Part shown: positions 24,895 to 35,895 of the stretch, one piece after another
Layout: every line of letters begins with the position of its first letter
How positions within the stretch are numbered: the first letter of the stretch is position 1
Assembly: GCF_003945595.2 (NCBI RefSeq)
Contig: NW_024103696.1
Location: forward strand, 992,001 to 1,056,000
From: Pipra filicauda
Lineage: Eukaryota > Chordata > Aves > Passeriformes > Pipridae
Direction: 5' to 3'
Length of the DNA: 64,000 nt
Made by a program: the position numbers and the translations under genes
Notes under the pieces: generated by a model
What the model saw: the letters and a program-made list of their open reading frames with translations, nothing else
The model's database searches: none
Told to the model about the DNA's origin: nothing

Positions 24895-25300
24895 CATCTC
24901 AGCTGGCTAAAGTACACGAATTCTTGGATTGGCACCTGTGCTTGGTTGTGGAGGTGAGACACTGCATACCCTGGTGCCTGGGCACCTTGGTGATCCAGAC
25001 TGGGAATCTATTATTTGCACCACAGCTAGTTTTTGGAATTTATGTGGTTTCCACAACAAGGAGCAGAGTTAGCAGGCATACAAACGGTGTGTACATGGCC
25101 ATATATGGCCTTGGTATGGAACACGGGTTGGAAACATTCTTGAGAAACACTCCCAGAAACAGTTGGGAACTCCAAAGCGGTACTGCCTGCTGAAACATGC
25201 TGTGCACCAAAAATGGTTTAGTCAAATCCTGAGCAGGAGAACTCTGCTTAAATAAGCCTTACTACTTGACAGTTTCCTTGGCTACAGAATAAAAACTAAG
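24895..25300 (+). other. Unassigned LTR-like block with a CArG box
   Basis: This roughly 400-bp stretch is more GC-balanced than its flanks and has an 89-codon open frame without recognisable domains. It contains an exact CArG-type box CCATATATGG (25099-25108) inside a 14-bp palindrome (25097-25110), a TATA-like 'cttaaataag' at about 25248, and 'aataaaa' near 25288. That order (regulatory box, TATA-like site, poly(A)-like signal) resembles an LTR. I do not recognise the family, and no target-site duplication was seen. Confidence 0.25.
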
Positions 25301-26344
25301 CAGAGCAATGCCATTAGAATAGCTTGTGATCCTCAGACCTTTTAATTTCTACAGAGGCATGCTGTCAAAAAAACCTTGTAAATATATACCTGCTTCCTGC
25401 CTCTCTCCCCATGATTTCTTCCTGAGCTCTGTGAATTTGAGCTAGAATTTGCATTTCAGCTAAAACTAACTGTAGCATATATGAAGGGTAGAACATTTCT
25501 TGTATATACCTCTATTAGGAAATCAAACCCAATAAGATTTCTTGACACCAAAGAAATAAACAGGTCATTTAAAATGTATTTATGTTGATTAGTAGGATTG
25601 TAATTGTTTTGTATTCTTTATTTAAAGGTTATTTCAATTCCTCTTAAGAATGATCATGGATGCAACAAATTCTCACATAATATTAAGAAGTGACTAAGCA
25701 CAGAATGAGAAGATCAAAAAAGATCTTCATTTGGTACATAGCTACATACAATGAAGGCTTTTGAAAGCAACCAGGAGAACTCAGACAGTCCAGAAGAAGG
25801 GTGAAGGACAGGGAGGGAAGGGGAACAGGGATAGCACAGGGCAGGGGAAGAATCCTCAAGATTTTACCTTGACAGCTAGTTCTACTACATTTTAATTTAG
25901 GCAATGGGGGGTAGGGGGGAAAAAAAAAGCTCTGACTACTCAGGTCAAATTCATTCAAATGACTAAACTGAAGGTTTGAAAATTAGAAGGGAAAATTTAG
26001 TTTCTTTCTATCACCTTCTTCCTGCAAGGCTCCCACTTCTCATTTCTGATTTCTGTGACAACAGACCTTTTAGTCTTCATACCCCATTAACTCATTTCTT
26101 CTTACCCCTTTTGGGAAGGGCTGGTAGCACTAACAAGAACCCTCAATCTGCTTCACACCTGAAATGTTACTACACCAATGCACGCAGCATGAGGAACAAA
26201 CAAAAGGAGCTCAAAGTTTTGGCCCAGTCCCAGAGATTTGACATCATAAGTGAAAGCTGGTGGGATGAGTCCTGTGACCAGAGTGCCCTGTTGGACAGTT
26301 ACAGGCTCTTCGGGATGGACAGACAGGGCAGAAGAGGCTGAGGG

Positions 26345-26830
26345 GTGGCACTGTATGTTATAGAAGGGTTAGAATGTATGGAGCTCACAGTTGGCAATGG
26401 CACAGTTGGGAGCCTCTGGGTAAGAATCAAGGGGCAAACAAATAAGGCAGATGTCACCATGGGAGTCTGCTATAGACCTCCCAGCCAGGACAATGACATC
26501 AACAAATTATTCTTTGAGGAACTAAGGGACACTTCAAAGTCAACTGCCCTTGTCCTTATGGGGGACTTCAACTTGCCAGAAATTAACAGGGAGCACCACA
26601 CAGCTGGTACAACCTGGGCCAGAAGATTCCTAAAATATCTGGACAACATCTTTATGGAACAGGTCCTAAGGGAGCTAACTCAGAAAGATGCCCTCCTTGA
26701 TCTGCTCCTTGTCAGAAGAGTGGATCTCATGAGCGAAGTGGAGATTGGGGCTGTCTTGGCCACAGTGACCTCGAAGGGATTGAGTTTAAAAGGAGGAAAG
26801 GTGCCAGCAAAACCTGAACTCCGGACATGA
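26345..26830 (+). pseudogene. CR1 ORF2 endonuclease segment
   Basis: This open stretch of the broken ORF2 encodes most of the apurinic-like endonuclease that nicks target DNA for LINE insertion. Visible parts are GVALYV at its start, VCYRPPSQDNDINKLFFEEL, the GDFNLP metal-site motif, and TQKDALLDLLLV near the end. It is in the same frame as 25976-26338, separated only by a TGA at 26339-26341 where an Arg codon would be expected. At about 26827 the homologous reading moves to another frame (MRKADFRLLVS continues there). Confidence 0.85.
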
Positions 26831-26852
26831 GGAAAGCAGATTTCAGGTTGCT

Positions 26853-26874
26853 AGTAAGTAAGTAAGTAAGTAAG
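26853..26874 (+). repeat. (GTAA)n microsatellite inside CR1
   Basis: About five GTAA units lie in the linker between the endonuclease and reverse-transcriptase parts of the CR1, where related copies have a coding segment before VPWE. The expansion introduces a TAA stop at 26863 in the CR1 frame. Confidence 0.9.
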
Positions 26875-27135
26875 GTCCCCTGGGAAAATGTGTTTGCAGG
26901 CGTTGGGGTGCATCAATGCTCGTCACTTTTCAAATATCATCTCCTGAGGCCACAGGAGCAGGCAATTCCCAAATGTTGGAATTCAAGTAGGTGAGGCAGA
27001 AGGCTGGCTTGGCTGAGCAGGGATCTCCTCTTGGAAATAAGGCAAAAAAGAAAGGTGTATGCCCAGTGGAAGCAAGGTCAAGTAACATGAGAAGAATACA
27101 GAGATGTTGCTTGCCACTGTAGGGAGAAAATTTGT

Positions 27136-27921
27136 GTGGCCAAAGCTCAGCTGGAGTTGAAGCTGGGCAAAAATGTGGGGGACAGTAAAAAGAGTTTTTT
27201 CAAATACATTAATGGCAATAGTCAGTATAGAAATAACATCGGCCCATTACAGGGTGAGGATGGTCACCTCATACATAGGGATAGAGACAAGGCAGAGGTG
27301 TTTAATGCTTTCTTTGCCTCTATCTTCAACACAGATGACAGATCAAGGGGGTGTCAGTGCCCTGAACTGGAGGACCATGACTGGGAGAATGACAAACTCC
27401 CAGTTGACCCTGAAATTGTGCAGGATCTGCTGCTCCAGCTGGATCCTGACAAATCTACGGGGCCTGATGGGATTCACACCAGAATCCTCAAAGAACTGGC
27501 TGATGTCATCACAAAACCCCTCTTGATGATTTTTGAACAGTCTTGGGAATCTGAAGAGGTCCCAGCTGACTGGAAACTGGTGAACGTTGTCCCAGTTGTC
27601 AAGAAGGGCAAGAAGGAGTACCCCAGAAACTACAGGCCTGTCAGTCTCACTTCAGTGCCTGGTAAAGTTATGGAGAAGATTATTCTGAGAAGTACTGAAA
27701 AACACCTGAAAGACAATGCAGTCATTGGTCACAGCCAGCATGGCTTCAGGAGAGGAAAGTCTTGCTTATCAAACCTGAATTCCTTTTACGACCTAGCTGA
27801 TCAAGGGAAGCCAGTTGATGTAATCTTTTTGGATTTCAGCAAAGCTCTCAATGTTGTCTCTCACAGAATCCTTCTGGACAAAATGTCCAGCACACAGGTG
27901 GATAAACACATCATGTGGTGA
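27136..27921 (+). pseudogene. CR1 ORF2 reverse-transcriptase fingers and palm, N-terminal part
   Basis: This is the longest open frame of the window (about 261 codons). It covers the N-terminal half of the CR1 reverse transcriptase: AFFASIFNTDD, DPDKSTGPDGIHTRILKEL, VPVVKKGKKEYPRNYRPVSL, GHSQHGFRRGKSC and the first catalytic-Asp motif VIFLDFSKALNVVSH. That last motif is usually FSKAFDxVxH, so here Phe-Asp has become Leu-Asn. The frame ends in a TGA at 27919 inside the sequence that usually reads KNWL. The upstream end is arbitrary: homology continues in the same frame back to about 26827 through three stops. Confidence 0.9.
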
Positions 27922-28016
27922 GTGAGCAATTGGCTCATGGGTCGAGCACAGACGGTAAGAGTGAATGGGGTGACATCTGGTGACCCGTCACTAGTGGGGT
28001 TCCACAGGGCTCCATC

Positions 28017-28650
28017 TTGGGCCCTGTGCTCTTCAACATCTTCATAAATGACTTGGATGCAGAACTGGAAGGGATACTAAGTAAGTTTGCAGGTAACACA
28101 AAACTCAGAGGAGCTGTTGACTCCCTCGAAGGCAGACAGGCCCTGCAGAGAGACCTCAATGAATTACGGTACTGGGCAATCACCAACTATACGAAGTTCA
28201 ACAAGGGCACGTGCCGGATTCTGCATCTGGGATGGGACAACCCTGGATGTACGTACAGAATAGGAATGAGATGCTAGATATCAGTGCCATGCAAAGGGAC
28301 CTGGGGGTTCTGGTCAACAGCAAGTTGAATCTGAGTCAGCAGTGCCCTGGCAGCCAGGAGGGCCAACCGTGCCCAGGGGGGTATCAGGCAAAGCATCTCC
28401 AGCTGGTCAAGGGAGGGCACTGTCCTGCCCTGCTCTGCACCGGGGCACCCTCACCTTGAATATTGTGGCAGTTTTGGTCACCACAATATAAGAAAGATAT
28501 TAAGCCATTAGAGAGTGTCCAAAGGAGGGCAATGAAGGACCTTGAGGAAAAGCTGTATGATAAGTGGCTGAGGTCACTTGGTCTGTTCAGCCTGGAGAAG
28601 AGGAGACTGAGGGGAGACCTCATTGCAGTTACAACTTCCTCATGAGAGGA
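28017..28650 (+). pseudogene. CR1 ORF2 reverse-transcriptase palm and thumb, frameshifted
   Basis: The second half of the reverse transcriptase is spread over three frames. [18 protein letters not shown] is followed by FAGNTKL (28086-28106), where functional CR1 has FADDTKL. Next come [20 protein letters not shown], a frameshift near 28255, then QRDLGVLVNSKLNLSQQC, another shift near 28450, and finally [19 protein letters not shown] and [19 protein letters not shown]. Both catalytic aspartates of the FADD box are lost, so this copy could not polymerise even if its frames were intact. Confidence 0.9.
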
Positions 28651-28958
28651 AGAGGAAAAGCAGGCACTGATCTCTTCTCTGTGATTACCAGGGATAGGAC
28701 CCAGGGGAACGACCTTAAGTTGTGTCAAAGGAGGTGTAGATTGGATATTAGGTAAAGTTTCTTCACTCAGAAGATGGTTGGACACTGAAACAGGCTACCC
28801 AGGGAACTGGTCACAGCACCAAGCCTGACAGAGTTCAAGAAGTGTTCGGAAGTGTGCTCTCTTGCACATAGTGTGACTCTTAGGGCTGTCCTGCGCAGGC
28901 CTAAGGGTTGGACTCGATGATCCTTGTGGGTCCCTTCCAACTCAGCATGAGTGATTCT

Positions 28959-30277
28959 TTTTTTTCCTCCTTTATTTACTCTTCCCCTTTAAACCTATCT
29001 CTTGCTTGTTCAACAGTCTGTCTTCCCTTTTCCATTGTCAGTTTCTCTTTCCTGCCTCCCTTTCGATACCCCTTTCCCTCTTTTCTCCTATTCTGGATTG
29101 CACATAAGCATATAATCTTTCAGTGTTTGCTAATGTATCTAGTGATACATTCCAATCACACACACACATCCACGCATGTTACCCCATTTGTTATAATCTT
29201 CTTCACTTATGCCAGTGAACACACCAGAAAATCACACCTCTTGGTGGGCAACGTTTACCTAAATGCCTGAGTGCTTGCAACAAAATATGTGTAGAAGAGA
29301 AGTAAGGGGAGAAAAAGAGGAAAGAAACCAGTGCAGAGTTGCAATTATTGTAAGTCTACTGATGTGGTTTGATGATAAATGTCTGAATCAGAGAGCCTTC
29401 ACAGTCGTGTAAAGCCACACAGAGTAACTCAGATTTTTTATGTCCTTTACAAATGCTCTCAAGCTGCACTGTGGTTTGAACAACACTTACGTTTACCTTT
29501 TAAAAAATGGTGTGAAGAAGAAGTATTGCTACCACATTTACATTTTTATAGTATGGCTTTCTCTGAAACTGTTAGAGGAGATTGCCTGGCTTAAAGTCTG
29601 GCTCAAAGCCTGGCTCAATGATTCCTGGAGGATATTTTTTTCTGCAGTATCCAACCACCATATGGAGTGCCAAGTAGCATAAAAGATTTCAGAAGCAATT
29701 CCGTGATTAGAGTTACTATACATTAAAGGCACAGAAGAACTATTGTAAATTATCTGTATAGTTCTTGCATAATAAATTACTTTGCTCAGATCACAGGTGA
29801 CAGTCTTCCATTACAGATCATTTTGTTTAAATGCATGGTAGTCTTTTTAAACAAATGACTCCTAGCATCAGAACTCCTGTGATTCTGACAGTATCTCATT
29901 CCAACACTGCCATTAAATGTCTCCTGAGTGACCTCGAGCAAATCATTTTTCACCCCATTGCCCTCATTGCCTCACCTCCTGTGGTCTGCCTGTCTTAGGT
30001 ATTCAGACAGTCACAATCTCTAGAGTAGAGAGACCATTTTATCACTTTTTAAATTCTTAATGCAATGGAGCCTATACTAGTCTGCAGAAACTTCTGCAAT
30101 AAATACTGATTAATAATTATAATTAATCATACTAATAGGATAGATTTTGGAACACATAACTGGCAAGCAAAAGTAAGAGTCAATTGTTTCGAAGATTGGA
30201 CCTGAGGATGAGTTGCATGAGCAATGGCTGAGGACCATACAAGTAGCACCACCTGTGAAGGCTTTGATTGATATGAC
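28959..30277. other. Unassigned intronic sequence
   Basis: Pyrimidine-rich just after the CR1 end (28960-29100), with a short CA run at 29157. I see no gene or repeat family. Confidence 0.5.
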
Positions 30278-30756
30278 TCAGCACAGGGAGGACAGAGGGA
30301 GGATAAGAATCCTAGTCTCCATAGCAACCTTCAACTCTGTTAGATGTGAAGCTATTCTTTCCTCTTCTGAAACTGTGTGATATTTGCTATGATCACTTCG
30401 TTGTCCATTGAAGTATTTCTGTCCACAGCCACTACCCAGCTCTTGGGCAGCACTTGCTGCTCCTCTTGGCAATCAGCAGCACTTTGTTCTATATCCTCCT
30501 CAGAGCTTCTTAGATTTTTTTGTTTGCTATTTGTCACCTTAGATTCTTTCACTAATTGGAGTTCTGGCTCTGTAAGCTCATGAAGCCTATGAGAAGGAAA
30601 GCCCCATTTGAATGAAGTACACTCTCCAGTTCTTGGAAGAATTGATGTTCTAAACTTCTTGATTAATTTGAAGAGGACATGTACTCTATGCACTGAGCGA
30701 AGCAGGTGTCTTACAAGAAGTGCAAGATTATATAATTTAAAATTGCACCAAAGCAC
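30278..30756 (-). pseudogene. Unrecognised coding-like block in two overlapping frames
   Basis: A 134-codon minus-strand frame (30756-30352) is rich in Glu, Lys, Ser and Gln, with a composition unlike intronic read-through. A second frame (30472-30278) overlaps its end and keeps similar character (EEERIASHLTELKVAMETR). One reading is a decayed coding sequence with a frameshift near 30360-30400. I do not recognise the protein, there are no splice sites that I would defend, and it does not match ADGRB3. It may also be chance. Confidence 0.2.
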
Positions 30757-31482
30757 AAAATTATTAAGATTACACAGACAGCTTCAGTACTGTCATTTTC
30801 CGTGACAACTATCTAGAACTCAAGTGGTCAAATGAATACTGTAGTTATTTTTTTTCATTTTATGAAGCTCCTTAGGTTTAAAAGATAAACAGGTAAGACT
30901 TCTCAACCTCTCAGTTTGAAATTCCATTATATTTTACTGACAATCCTCTAAAATTCAGGAATCATGTGGGTTTTTTCCCCTTAAGTTCTGAGACGAGTAT
31001 ATACCAGTAGTCAGAGCCTTTTCACTTTACACTGTATTTTCAGTGCACTTGTTTTTCATTTCTCCTCTCCCCACTTCTGTTGCAGTCTCCCTTTCTTAAA
31101 CACCTTTTACTCCCTCCCCCTCTACTGCTTCAAATCTGCCCACTCAGTTTCTCTTGCCAGCATCTCTCTCTCCTACTCATCATGTCAATATTACCTCCCC
31201 CCCAAGTATTCCTCTTCACTCTCAGACTTTGCAGCTAGGTTGTTTTGTCCTTGTGCATAAAGACAGTTTTTTGGTTTCCACTGCCAAGCTCCACACTGAT
31301 GTTTCAGTGTTATCACAAATAATTTAAAAAACATCTGAAATGCCTAGGACAGCGCTGATCTTCAAAAATTTTAGCAATCAACCACTACTAAAACTCTACA
31401 TAATACACAGAATCTGAAATTTTTCAGAAATCCTTATCTTGGCTGCATATATGGGATAATGTTTTCACTGAGATGCCCACAT

Positions 31483-31540
31483 TCAAGAAGTTCAAGAAGC
31501 ATTTGGACAATGCTCTCAGGTACATTCATGTGTTTGACCC
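31483..31540 (+). mobile_element. Tiny CR1 3'-tail remnant
   Basis: The block 'gttcaagaagcatttgga' continuing to 'caatgctctcaggtacat' at 31490-31525 matches the same part of the tails at 28830 and 33640 (for example 'gttcaagaagtgtttgga'). The usual 'gatgatcc' end does not follow, so only a short internal piece is recognisable. Confidence 0.5.
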
Positions 31541-33454
31541 TAAACATCCTGTTCCATAGCATGCAAGACCTACATCTTTTCAAAGAGGTAAGTTTAGATA
31601 CCAGGGAAAAAGATTCTTAAATTCTACACAAATGACTATGAATTTAGCTTAAATTTTACCTCCTTTACATTTTAGGGAGAGAGCAATACCTGGTACACCA
31701 ATAATAACCGGTCCAATCATACTTAGACAAAGTTGGAAACAAATGAAAACTTAGTTTTATATCTGAAATTAGATGAGAATTTTAAAATCAATAAATTTTA
31801 GAATTATGAGGCTACCTGTGCCCCATAATGCATAGATGTACACTGTAAGTCTTCATTCCTTCACACACTGTGTTACTTTCCGCATATGTCTATGCAACTT
31901 TTTCCTTCTGCCCCCGCACAAACACCTGAGAACTTCTGGGAAGCTGAAGGCTGAATCAGAGGTCAGTAGTGCTAAACATGCTTTTCTCCCGAGTCCCTTC
32001 CAGTTACTGCAGTTTGTTTAGAATTTAATTCCCATCTTTGAAGGACTGACTTCTCTCCTGACTGGAAAGAAACCATATTTGAGGCAAAGAGTGGTAAGAG
32101 CCAGGGCCCTGAGGCCACTGCCAGTACATCATCTCCCTTCCCAGCTACAGCCCTGGGACTCTCTCCACCTGCCCACAACCCAGGACCCCACGTCATCTTC
32201 CTGGGGGCATCAGCCCCTGCCTCAGTGACACTACAGTGGGCTGGTGTTCAGCCCTTCCTAGCCCTACCCTGCCTGGCCTTGGGCCATGCTGACCTCGGTT
32301 CACCCACAGCCAATCTTATTTAATTCTGTTGGAAACAAATCAGTTTGTAAGATTAGTTTTCTTAACAACCTAAAAGTTCTCAGAAAGGTAAGAAAAGCAA
32401 GATAAAAAGACACAGTCTGCCTCATGCATTTTATGTGCTCAGGAATGGTACAGGTGATGCAGAAACAATGAGTTTACTAGGCTAGGGTGATAAAATGGAA
32501 ATATTACAAACTCATAAGTGGAAGAAGTCATCGGAAAGTTTCTTACAGAAAATTATCACAGTGTTCTTGGACACTATGCTTATTTTTCTGTTCCTCACAT
32601 GAATAGCACATATAAATACTAAGGAGAAGGTCAATGCAATGCACCATTTATGTTGTTTTTAATATCTGGATTTCAGGAAAAAGATAGAAAGTAGTTTTAA
32701 AGCACTCTGAATATATGTGCATTTTATGGATCTCAGTCAAGAAGGTAAAATATACCCACATATTCATACATAATACAAACACACTTATTTTTTTTTCTAA
32801 TTCCAGACTGACTTTTAAAGAACTTTCATTTAATATGTAATGTAAACATTATTTTTACATGATTTCTCTCATATTTCTAAATTAATTTAACTACTTTTCC
32901 TTCTAGATACACAACAGCATCCTCTAAATGGTAACACATAGTATTTATTGTTTTCTGGACAGGAAGGGTAGTCAATGCCAGGGACACTCAGGAGGGAAGC
33001 TGGCAATTGACTAATGAATTCCCAGTGAATTATTTCCTGAAAAGTCATAAGACCTGAAAAAAATGTTAGTTATCAAGACTTCAGGCTTAGTGAAAGAAAT
33101 ACAAATAATCTAAGCTGACTGTTGTTTGAATCACTGCAAAGAGTGTCTACTTCTTGTAGCAAGAAACATGGATTTTGTATTTTTCTCTCTCTAGAACCTC
33201 ACACAGTTATTGTAGCACAGAGAAAGAAAAGAGAAACAGAAAGAAAAGAACAGCTATTTTATTCAGCTTTCTGTTTCTGTCGTCTCAGTTCTAACTGGTG
33301 TAAGTAACTGGGATAAAGCTGTGAACTGCATTTATAGACACCGAGGATCTGGAACTATTGTGAGCATTTCTCAGAGAAGAAGGACCAAATTAAAATTGCA
33401 GCCTGAAATATACTTTTCAAACCAGATTACAATTGCAGTCTGCAACATCTTCAT
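31541..33454. other. Unassigned intronic sequence with a GC-rich patch
   Basis: The patch at about 32095-32310 is strikingly C-rich ('cagcccttcctagcccta', 'cctgcctggccttgggcc') compared with the flanks but has few CpGs. It may be an old element. Nothing else is recognised. Confidence 0.45.
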
Positions 33455-33782
33455 GAGGTAGAGAAGAAGGGAAGGTACCAATCTCTTCACTCTGATGACC
33501 AGTAACAGGGTTGGAGGAAATGGCATGAAGCTGAGTCAGGAGAGGTTTAGGTTGGATATCAGGAAAAAGTTTCTCATCCAGAGGGTAGTTGAGCACTGGA
33601 ACAGGCTACCAAGGGAAGTAGTCACAGCACCAAGCCTGTTAGAGTTCAAGAAGTGTTTGGACAACGCTCTCAGGCACATGATGTGACTCTTGGGTTGTCC
33701 TGTGCAGAGCCGGGAATTGGACTTGATGATCCTGATGGGTCCCTTCCAACTTGGCATATTCTAGGATTCTATGATTCTATGA
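33455..33782 (+). mobile_element. CR1 LINE 3' tail (CR1-J-like), well preserved
   Basis: The segment starts near 'gaagggaaggtaccaatctc' and runs through 'atgaagctgagtcaggagag', 'ttggatatcaggaaaaagtt', 'agcaccaagcctgttagag' and 'gtttggacaacgctctcagg'. It ends in 'gatgatcctgatgggtccc', then 'ttctaggattctatgattct'. It is the same subfamily as the 26-29 kb element and the best-preserved tail in the window. The 63-codon open frame inside is not a gene. Confidence 0.93.
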
Positions 33783-35579
33783 GAATTATCAGAATATTTC
33801 TGCCTTGAAACTATGAAAGCAGTCCATGACAGTCGTTATCTTAGCCTAAAATATGAATGTAACATTGCCAGTGTGGTCCAACTGCTTAAGAATAACTCCA
33901 GCCAGTTAAAGTGCCTCAAACTGATGCCTGCTATCACAGCCAGGTACTTACCCATTTACCCAGGGCCACAGGCAAGTGAGATATTTGCTCCTGTCTCTCA
34001 GCACAGGCTGTATTCATTACAAGTGGCCTATGTCACATTTTCAAGCTCCTGATTGCAGTGGAAAGATGCCCTTAATAAAGTAACATTGACAAGAAAAATA
34101 AAAATGCCACTTCCCCTTTGGAGAAATTAGGAGTGGAGAATGGAGTTTTAAACCTCACCAGGATCGATCATTACTGACTTTTCTGAGGTAATGAATAAGG
34201 AGAAAGAATCAAATCTGTTGTAACTTCACCTGACAACCAAGCACCTCTAGGACATGTAGACAAACAGACCACATATCTGTGAGCTGAAGAAGTATATTGT
34301 AAGGGCCTGATCTCAACATGCTGTAGTTAATAACACTACTTCTTATTCCAGAAAAAAAAAGCCAAAACTTAAGGACTTTTTCCTTCTACTCCCACTCCTA
34401 TTCTCCACCTCCCACTCCTGACATATTATAAGAAAAATCTCAGACACATGATGGAAGAGTTGGGTTTTTTTTCTATGACCCACTCAATCAGAAATTAAAG
34501 AAGCTCCACTGGCAAAGCACCACAGTGTATAAGCAGCAGAATAAGCCTGAGTGCCTTAAGTACATTTGAGAGAACCATTATAAATGAGCCTGTGTAATTC
34601 TTCTTGTCATGTTGTAGATGTTACACAAAATTCTGCATCAAAGATTTGTTTTCTTGAATTTTGTGGGAAGCAAATACTAAAAAAAAAAAAGACAGGAGAA
34701 GTGGACAGCAAGTGAACTTCACTTCCATGAAAAATGTAGAAGATAAGTGTATCCTATAAAGTAGACAAAGTTAAGCCATCTTTCTTTCTATTCCTTTCTC
34801 ACACAAACTGTCCAATATAAAAAGATCCTAAAAATCTCTTATAGACAGACATCTATGCATCAATACTAAATAATTCACTAGATTTCTCCAGAAGACCAAC
34901 AGACCATGGCAAAAGAGCAATACCTTTGCCTTTTCCCAGTGTGATCACAAATAAAAATATAATACATTAAATCTGGATATAGCTGAGTTTATTTGTAAAC
35001 AGGAAATGAGGAATAATAATAATTACTTTAGTAGCTCTCAAATATTTTGAGTATAGCTTATTAATTTGTTTATGTTAAAAATATCTGTACCAGTAATGTT
35101 TCTAAATGAAATTGAAATCCTCAGTGAATGTAAAAAAAGAGACAAAGATAAAATGTCATGATTAGTCTACATACTTTAAAATTATTGCCCATTCTCCTGC
35201 AATTTATTTAACAGTGCAGCTCTAAATCGTGGAAACTACAGAGAAAAAGAAATCTATTTAATTTAATTATAAAAAAATTTTGCATATATACTGAGGATTT
35301 AATAGGAATTCAGTTCAACAGAAAGAAGTTCTAGAAAGTGATACAAAACTGCCATCAGGTGTATTCATTGCTTAATGAATACACCTTCAAGTCTATATAA
35401 ATCCCTGCTTTTCCACTCAAGGAAAGCCGTTTGACTTGCTGGCTTGTTTCTCTTCCAGTAATACAACTTTGCCGTTTAGGTAGAAATTCTTCAAGGCAGA
35501 GATCATCTTAACTGTGAAACACTGGATGTGTGTTTGTACAGGTCCTACCAAAAAGCTTCTCAATCCCTTCAGTTCCACC

Positions 35580-35895
35580 TAGAGGTACGAGCGCACCACA
35601 GCAGCGGGAATCACCCAGCCCGTACGGACGGACTAGCAGGGGCGGGGGGCAAAATATGAAACAAACGTGTGGAACTACGACAGCATAAATTTTATTGATT
35701 TGTGTCTTGGTGTCTGATTCTCAGATCCAGCTGAAGTTTTCCGTGCGTTAAAAACATTTACGTCTGTTTCTGGGTAGATCCTCTTACGGCTGAAGCACCG
35801 GAGCTGAGCTGCAGCCTCTCTCGCCGGTGCACCACTCGGATTACCCGGCCACTCACTCACACAATGTAGGAAGTGAGCCAGCTAGCTCGGGATGG
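35580..35895. promoter_or_regulatory. Compact CpG-rich block
   Basis: I count about 20 CpG dinucleotides in roughly 310 bases, while the surrounding intron usually goes a hundred bases or more without one. They fall in two clusters, 35586-35680 and 35745-35910. An AATAAA signal on the minus strand (35696-35691) lies between the clusters, followed by a T/G-rich stretch. The 61-codon minus-strand frame here has no recognisable domain. It could be a small CpG island (internal promoter or enhancer of ADGRB3), the terminal exon of an antisense or sense transcript, or a recently inserted repeat not yet depleted of CpG. The sequence alone does not decide. Confidence 0.4.

Larger units (their letters stand above)
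26105..28958 (+). mobile_element. Nearly full-length CR1 LINE, inactivated (CR1-J-like)
   Basis: ORF2 is recognisable almost from its start. The endonuclease domain begins with CYYTNARSMRNKQKEL (about 26165) and contains an intact GDFNLP motif at about 26561. The reverse transcriptase runs from about 27130, with FKYINGNSQYRNN, a STGPDGI motif, VIFLDFSKALNVVSH (about 27820) and a GVPQGS-type motif near 27995. The 3' tail ends in the CR1-J-like 'gatgatccttgtgggtccc' block near 28917-28935. The copy is broken by in-frame stops at 26339, 26863, 26992, 27088 and 27919 and by frameshifts near 26827, 27990, 28255 and 28450. Most CR1 copies are much shorter, so the length of about 2.85 kb is notable. 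It is antisense to ADGRB3. Confidence 0.93.

Noticed and set aside
24900..24960. tRNA-like A-box ('ctcagctggctaaag') suggesting a tRNA-derived SINE
   Set aside because: No matching B-box and no CR1-type tail follow, so a SINE or tRNA cannot be supported.
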